Positions 59,640-64,000 of a stretch of 64,000 bases of DNA are shown piece after piece. Positions within the stretch are counted from its first letter, which is position 1; each line of letters begins with the position of its first letter. This DNA is from JASGDN01 sp049841275. GTDB taxonomy: Bacteria; Chloroflexota; Chloroflexia; Thermomicrobiales; UBA6265. The DNA lies in contig JASGDN010000061.1 in the NCBI GenBank assembly GCA_049841275.1, forward strand, positions 17,315-81,314, in the 5' to 3' direction. The notes under the pieces are model-generated. The model did no database searches and had not been told where the DNA came from. It was given only the letters and a program-made list of their open reading frames with translations. The translations under genes were made by a program, and so were the position numbers.

Positions 59640-61097
59640 CTAGGCGGCTGGACTGGCCTCCGGCGATGCGGTCGGCGCCTCACGGGTGAACTTGGGAATC
59701 GAGTCATCTTCGCGGATCTGGTCGGTCAGGTCCTGCAGCGTGGAAACCATGTCCTCCACACTGGTCTGGCCGGTCAGGATCAGGCCGAACTGGTTCTTGC
59801 ACTCATCGGCAAGATCCTCATACCAGCCGGAATACCGTGCCGACCAAGTATTCGGGCCAGCGGCGGCGATGCCATCCTGGGCAGACTTGAACGCCGTGCC
59901 CAAGTCGAGGCCATCGGCTGAGCCGGTGACGACGGTCAGAGACTTGGTGAGCTCGGAGAAGGTCTTGCCACCTTCCTTGGAGAAGAGCAGGCGTAGCCAC
60001 TCCATACCGCCAGCCGGATTTTTGCCCGCCGGGACGATGAAGGTCTCGCCAGCGGAGATGTTACCCGCGGTCTGAGGTAGTGCGTCACTTTCCCCAAGGC
60101 CCGGCGATGCGTTGATCACCATCTGGAAGCCTTCGGGAATGACGTCCTTCATCTCATTTTCGAGCCAGGTGCCGCAGGGGATGAAGGCGGCCTTGCCTTC
60201 GAGCCAGGCGGCTTGGGACTCGGTGTGGCTCAGAGCCTCGGTGCCTTCCATGATCCAGCCCTCATCATAAAGGCGCTTGAAGATGGTGAGAACCTCGGCA
60301 ACCAGCGGCTGCGTCCAGGCATCTTCGGCGAGGTTGTCGAGCTTCAGCATGGCCTCGGGCCCGCCCGCCTTGAAGAGGGTATCGTTGAAGATAGCTTGCA
60401 TATAGGTCGGATAGAGGCCCTGATATGTGAGGGGGGCGATGCCCGCGTCCTTGATCGTAGGCGCTAGTTCGAAGAAGGCATCCCAGGTTGTGGGATATTC
60501 CCAGCCCTTTTCATCGAAGAGCGCCTTGTTGTGCCAGATTCCCCACATATTGTAGACGTAGTTCAGGACGAACTGCTTCCCGTTGTAGACGCCGTCGTCT
60601 TGGGTGCCGGGGCCGAGGGAGTCGGCGAACGTCACGCCCGTCTGGCCGAACGCCTCGGCCGCCATGAGCGGGGCGAGATCGGTCAACTGTCCCTCGTTCA
60701 CGAGTGTGGTGTTGCTGAAGTTCCCGGCGCCCGAATTGTCCATCACGTCTGGCGGGTTGCCGTCAACAAATCGGGCCTGATACTGCTCCTGCAGGCGCTG
60801 GGTGCCGGCGTACGTGATCTTGACGTTTGGATAGATCCCGCTGAATCGCTCGTTGTTCTTGACAGCATAGTCGTCGCCATACCCGCCCTTGAAGATCACC
60901 ACGTCGAGCGGGGCTTCCGGGTCTACGCCAAGCGGATTCTCGGCGCCCTGCGCGCCTGCAACCTGGGTGACGGCGACGGACAGCGCCAGCGGCGAGATGC
61001 CGAGCACGGCTGCCCGCTGGATCATCTGGCGGCGGGACATGCCCGACGCTGCAACTTCCCGAAACAGTTGATCGATGCGATCATGGACCTCGCGCAC
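59640..61097 (-). CDS. Sugar ABC transporter substrate-binding protein
   Basis: This 485-residue family 1 binding protein (MalE/NgcE type) has a twin-arginine-like leader, MSRRQMIQRAAVLGISP, near residue 20. Mature motifs include WHNKALFDEKGWEYPTTWDAF near 180 and YPTYMQAIFNDTLF near 215. The low-complexity end is REAPTASPEASPAA. The GTG start at 61097 is chosen because AGGAG is about eight bases upstream. The NgcE-like pattern suggests an N-acetylglucosamine or similar sugar, but the substrate is not proven. Confidence 0.9.
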   Translation of the reverse strand: MREVHDRIDQLFREVAASGMSRRQMIQRAAVLGISPLALSVAVTQVAGAQGAENPLGVDPEAPLDVVIFKGGYGDDYAVKNNERFSGIYPNVKITYAGTQRLQEQYQARFVDGNPPDVMDNSGAGNFSNTTLVNEGQLTDLAPLMAAEAFGQTGVTFADSLGPGTQDDGVYNGKQFVLNYVYNMWGIWHNKALFDEKGWEYPTTWDAFFELAPTIKDAGIAPLTYQGLYPTYMQAIFNDTLFKAGGPEAMLKLDNLAEDAWTQPLVAEVLTIFKRLYDEGWIMEGTEALSHTESQAAWLEGKAAFIPCGTWLENEMKDVIPEGFQMVINASPGLGESDALPQTAGNISAGETFIVPAGKNPAGGMEWLRLLFSKEGGKTFSELTKSLTVVTGSADGLDLGTAFKSAQDGIAAAGPNTWSARYSGWYEDLADECKNQFGLILTGQTSVEDMVSTLQDLTDQIREDDSIPKFTREAPTASPEASPAA

Positions 61098-61416
61098 GAT
61101 GGGACTCCTCTTCGTCTCGAAGATGACGTCATCTCCGAAGCGTTGCACGCCTGCCCACGCAGGCGCCCGGGATCGAAGCTCGGCGATCGATCGTCCTCAG
61201 GGCTGTAGGGGACCTGAGTTATGCGTTCGACAGAGGCTCCCGCAGGAGTCTTCTCGACGACACACAATGGCCTGACCGGGCTGTCCGAGTATGAGAATAC
61301 TGTCCCATTTCAATTGAGGAGTGTCAACCTCGTTCCGGGCAATGTACGGGAAGGCGCTCGTGTTGTGCGATAGCCCGGTTCGTAACGACTGGCGAATCTG
61401 TGAAAGGTATACAACG
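61098..61416. other. Divergent intergenic region of the sugar uptake genes
   Basis: This 319-base region lies between the sugar binding-protein gene and the isomerase/epimerase gene. AT-rich stretches around 61290-61316 are probable promoter sequence. No clear operator was found. Confidence 0.45.
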
Positions 61417-62220
61417 ATGAAGCTCGCCGTTCAGACATCCCTGTTGCCGGGCGATGATCTTCACGCAAAGTTCGCTGCCGCCGCTGTCGCGGGGTACGAC
61501 GGCGTCGAGATTCCGACCGGCCCTGCATTCGACATCCTTCAGCATGAAGGAGAGATCCTGGCCGCCAGCGCGGCGAGCGGGATTCCCGTCGCCGCGATCT
61601 GCACGGCGGACATCCACGATCCGGTGGTCGCGGACCCGGAGGAGCGTGCCCGTCGTATCCGCGTGCTGCAGGACCTGGTCGCCTGCGCCGATCGCCTCGG
61701 GGCGACCGGCGTGGTCAGCGTGCCGGTGCGCCCGACCAGGCAGGCGGAGATCGAGCCTGGGCTGTTGTCGGATCTGGCGGTGGAAACCTATCGCGAGGCA
61801 GCGGAAGGACTGGCGCCGGGTGCCGCGCGGATCTTCCTGGAACCGCTCAACCGGTTCGAGACGCGTTTCCTGCTCCGGGTGGGGCAGGGCGTCGACCTGG
61901 CGAATGCCGTCGGGCATCCGCGCTGCGTGGTGCTGGCCGATGCCTTCCATATGAATATCGAGGAATCGAGTTGGTCGGAACCGGTGATCCAGGCAGGCGA
62001 CCTGCTCGGGCACGTCCACATCGCGGACAACAACCGCTTCGAGCCGGGCGCGGGCATGATCGACTTTCGGCCGTTCTTCGGGGCGCTGCGCGAGATCGGG
62101 TACGCCGGGTATATCTCGCTGGAGTGCTTCCATCCCAGCGGATCGGGCCTGTCCGGCCTGGCGTCAGAGACGTTGAAACGCTCCGCAGCGTATCTGAGGG
62201 ATGTCTGGGCACGGACCTAG
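61417..62220 (+). CDS. Sugar phosphate isomerase/epimerase family protein
   Basis: This 267-residue TIM-barrel protein of the xylose-isomerase-like superfamily has KLAVQTSLL at the start, FLEPLNRFETRFL near 145 (metal-binding Glu), LADAFHMNIEESS near 180 and GHVHIADNNRFEPGAGMIDF near 202. The last Glu is in ISLECFHP near 238. Hydroxypyruvate isomerase-like, ketose-3-epimerase and inosose isomerase relatives look alike. The divergent sugar importer makes a role in that sugar's breakdown likely. Confidence 0.85.
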   Translation: MKLAVQTSLLPGDDLHAKFAAAAVAGYDGVEIPTGPAFDILQHEGEILAASAASGIPVAAICTADIHDPVVADPEERARRIRVLQDLVACADRLGATGVVSVPVRPTRQAEIEPGLLSDLAVETYREAAEGLAPGAARIFLEPLNRFETRFLLRVGQGVDLANAVGHPRCVVLADAFHMNIEESSWSEPVIQAGDLLGHVHIADNNRFEPGAGMIDFRPFFGALREIGYAGYISLECFHPSGSGLSGLASETLKRSAAYLRDVWART

Positions 62221-62628
62221 CGGTCTGTCACGTCTCCAGTGCCAGGGCTCATGTCTGTGGCGAACCTCCTTCTGCTCGGCACAGGCTGCGATGGTGCCGC
62301 GTTGTGCGGACGCGTAGTAGGTCACGAGTTGCCGTTGATGCCAGTCGCGAGGGTGGTGTGGGGCAATAGCCAGGATCTCGGTGGACAGGGGGAGGGCGAA
62401 CCGTACGGTTCGCCCTCCCCCTGCATGCATGGCAGCGCAGATGATGGCGCAGTTGGACGCACCGGCACACTCACGCACGAATTGCCCGTCCGGACACCGT
62501 GCGCATGGCCAGAATGAGGGAGTACAGTTGACGCGGTGACACACGCCGGAGTATCACGGACCGGAACGCGGGACGACGAATGTCCAGTAGGCGGGATGAG
62601 CCCGGCTCCTCTCAGGTCAGGCAAGATA
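62221..62628. other. Intergenic region with a large palindrome
   Basis: This is 408 bases containing the 38-base palindrome at 62386-62423, which ends the preceding transcript, and the leader of the deacetylase gene. No gene supported. Confidence 0.5.
62386..62423. terminator. Large perfect palindrome, terminator or REP-like element
   Basis: Two 19-base inverted arms (62386-62404 and 62405-62423) meet with no spacer around ccgtacgg, followed by tgcatgcat. In RNA, a few central bases would open to form the loop. It lies 165 bases after the isomerase stop. Confidence 0.65.
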
Positions 62629-63960
62629 ATGGTGTCGACATCGAGACACGGTATGAAGGTTCTTCGCGTTGGGGCGACCGCCCTGCTGACCCTGGTGTTG
62701 CTGGCTGGCTGCATCGGGCAGGAGAAGCGGTCGGACCAGGGATTCACCTCCCTCGATCTCGCCCAGATCCCCTCCGTCACGCTCGTCCCCACCTCCGTTC
62801 CGGCGACCGCGGTCGCTATCGGGCAGGGCGGTGTGACCGGCGTGATTCCGCCGACATCGACGAAGACCCTCTCCTCGTCCCAATTGGTCGACATCCAGCC
62901 GGACGAGCTGGGTGTGATCCCGGTCTTCATGTATCACGCCATCACGAGCGCCGATCATACCGACGACCTGTGGACGCGTACGGTCAAGGATTTCCGTAGC
63001 GACCTCCAATGGCTCTACGATCACGACTTCTACGTCGTGTCCATGCGCGAGGTGTTGACGGATGCGATCTCCGCGCCGCCGGGCAAGCACCCAGTCCTGT
63101 TGACGTTCGACGACGCTTCCTCCGGGCAGTTCCAGTTTGAGAAAGATGCCAAGGGCGATCTGGTGCCAACTCCGGATTCGACCATCGGCGTGATGGAGGA
63201 TTTCTACGCCAAGCATCCCGATTTCGGGCACAGTGGCCTCTTCGCGCTTCTGCCGTACAACTGCTTCTCGTCCGACGCCGACTATAACACCATCGACTAT
63301 TGCGACCAGAAGCTGAACTGGCTGTCCGACCACGGCTACGAGATCGGCAACCACACCTGGGGGCACCAGGATCTTTCCGTAGTCGATGCGGACGAGATTG
63401 CCTCCCAGATCGGCCAGACGATGGACTTCATCGACGAGCACGTGAAGGGGCCGGGGAACATGAGCCGGGTGCTGGTGCTGCCGTATGGCGCCATGCCGGA
63501 CCCCAATGTCGACTGGTGGGCGTGGGCTACCATCTACCAGGGCTTCACATGGAACGGTGAAGACGTGACGCTCGACGCCGTGGTGGATGTCAACGGCGGG
63601 GTGGTGCCGTCACCGGCGAGCACGGCGTGGGACCCTTACACCATCAACCGGTTCAACACCGAGCCCGATCTCATCAAGTACTGGTTCGACGAGTTTGAGA
63701 ATGGCGATCTGGTCCTCTACACCAGCGATGGCAATCCCCAGACGGTGGTGGTGCCCGACAATCTGCCGGACCAGCTGGCGGAAGACTTCGATCCGGATGC
63801 GCTGGCGGCGTCCGGCAAGACGGCCCTGACCTACGATCCGAAGAGCGGCGATGTGGCCGTGGCGCACGACGCCCCAAAGCAGGTGGCATCCGTTGACGTG
63901 CAGGATCGGACCGCGCGTCATCGGGATCGCGTTGCCGGATTCGACGTATCCTCGCACTAA
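62629..63960 (+). CDS. Polysaccharide deacetylase family lipoprotein
   Basis: This 443-residue exported protein has a lipoprotein signal (RHGMKVLRVGATALLTLVLLAGC, Cys near 28) and a Ser/Thr-rich linker. A NodB-type deacetylase domain follows with VFMYHAI near 105, LLTFDDAS near 157 (catalytic Asp pair) and GNHTWGHQDLS near 243 (metal histidines). The family removes N- or O-acetyl groups from surface glycans such as peptidoglycan or chitin-like polymers. An alternative start at 62653 (MKVLRV) is possible. The gene ends 40 bases before the window edge. Confidence 0.88.
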   Translation: MVSTSRHGMKVLRVGATALLTLVLLAGCIGQEKRSDQGFTSLDLAQIPSVTLVPTSVPATAVAIGQGGVTGVIPPTSTKTLSSSQLVDIQPDELGVIPVFMYHAITSADHTDDLWTRTVKDFRSDLQWLYDHDFYVVSMREVLTDAISAPPGKHPVLLTFDDASSGQFQFEKDAKGDLVPTPDSTIGVMEDFYAKHPDFGHSGLFALLPYNCFSSDADYNTIDYCDQKLNWLSDHGYEIGNHTWGHQDLSVVDADEIASQIGQTMDFIDEHVKGPGNMSRVLVLPYGAMPDPNVDWWAWATIYQGFTWNGEDVTLDAVVDVNGGVVPSPASTAWDPYTINRFNTEPDLIKYWFDEFENGDLVLYTSDGNPQTVVVPDNLPDQLAEDFDPDALAASGKTALTYDPKSGDVAVAHDAPKQVASVDVQDRTARHRDRVAGFDVSSH

Positions 63961-64000
63961 CGGGATCTGGGTCATTGCATTTGGGCTGGTTTGCGGGGGA

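Noticed and set aside
1..64000. tRNA, rRNA, CRISPR arrays, insertion sequences and prophage
   Set aside because: No TPsiC-like or rRNA motifs, no regular direct-repeat arrays, no transposase or integrase family proteins were recognised. A dedicated search could still find a short RNA gene.

Overview
The window is about 64 kb of GC-rich bacterial chromosome with dense, often overlapping genes. No rRNA, tRNA, CRISPR array, insertion sequence or prophage was seen. The organism is probably a member of the Chloroflexota, near the Thermomicrobia/Sphaerobacter group. This is an inference from the high GC, the Tat-like leaders followed by many ABC solute-binding proteins, the ASPEASPAA-type C-termini on exported binding proteins, and the mix of actinobacterial-looking families. 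No marker gene in the window proves it.

Layout. 0.3-5.2 kb: moaC, a histidine phosphatase with a tiny membrane protein, an RtcB-family RNA ligase, a P-loop ATPase and an overlapping pair of unknown genes. 5.2-12.4 kb (minus strand): an FAH-family enzyme, lutA/lutB/lutC, a UxaA-family sugar-acid dehydratase and an SDR. 12.8-15.8 kb: an accessory-looking cluster of one small secreted aromatic-rich protein, an ABC ATPase and two membrane proteins. 15.9-19.3 kb: a YjbR protein, a tightly coupled set (GntR regulator, DUF4177-like protein, RbsD/FucU mutarotase) and a divergent aminotransferase. 19.4-22.8 kb: a frameshifted nitroreductase, a membrane protein, a stand-alone LigD polymerase domain and a zinc alcohol dehydrogenase. 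22.8-31.0 kb: nitrogen metabolism (PucR-type regulator, glutamine synthetase, glutamate synthase large subunit). 31.3-38.1 kb: iron-siderophore uptake (a fused double ATPase, two permeases, binding protein, siderophore-interacting reductase) and a methyltransferase. 38.2-42.0 kb: small genes, several frameshifted (VOC, NYN remnant, Fic) plus a TipA-like regulator and a RidA protein. 42.0-45.2 kb: a SelA-like PLP enzyme and two related esterases. 45.4-48.2 kb: a membrane-anchored UvrD-like helicase with a nuclease-like insert. 48.1-49.8 kb: an ECF sigma factor with its DGPF-domain partner. 49.9-53.6 kb: a peptide-type ABC importer. 53.8-55.9 kb: a YtrA-type GntR/ABC operon. 56.1-57.6 kb: an SDR and a DUF488 protein. 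57.7-62.2 kb: a sugar ABC importer and a divergent sugar isomerase/epimerase. 62.6-64.0 kb: a lipoprotein polysaccharide deacetylase.

How the genes fit together. The strongest functional story is sugar-acid catabolism. A mutarotase, a UxaA-type dehydratase, an SDR, an FAH-family enzyme and LutABC together suggest a non-phosphorylative route. The perfect palindrome ATTGTATACAAT occurs upstream of the SDR/dehydratase genes and again, with a second near copy, upstream of the GntR gene, which suggests one FadR-type regulon. A second thread is data quality. Six genes show seven places where restoring one missing base rejoins two good halves of a protein. All are deletions and several lie in homopolymers, so at least part of the apparent pseudogenes may be consensus errors.
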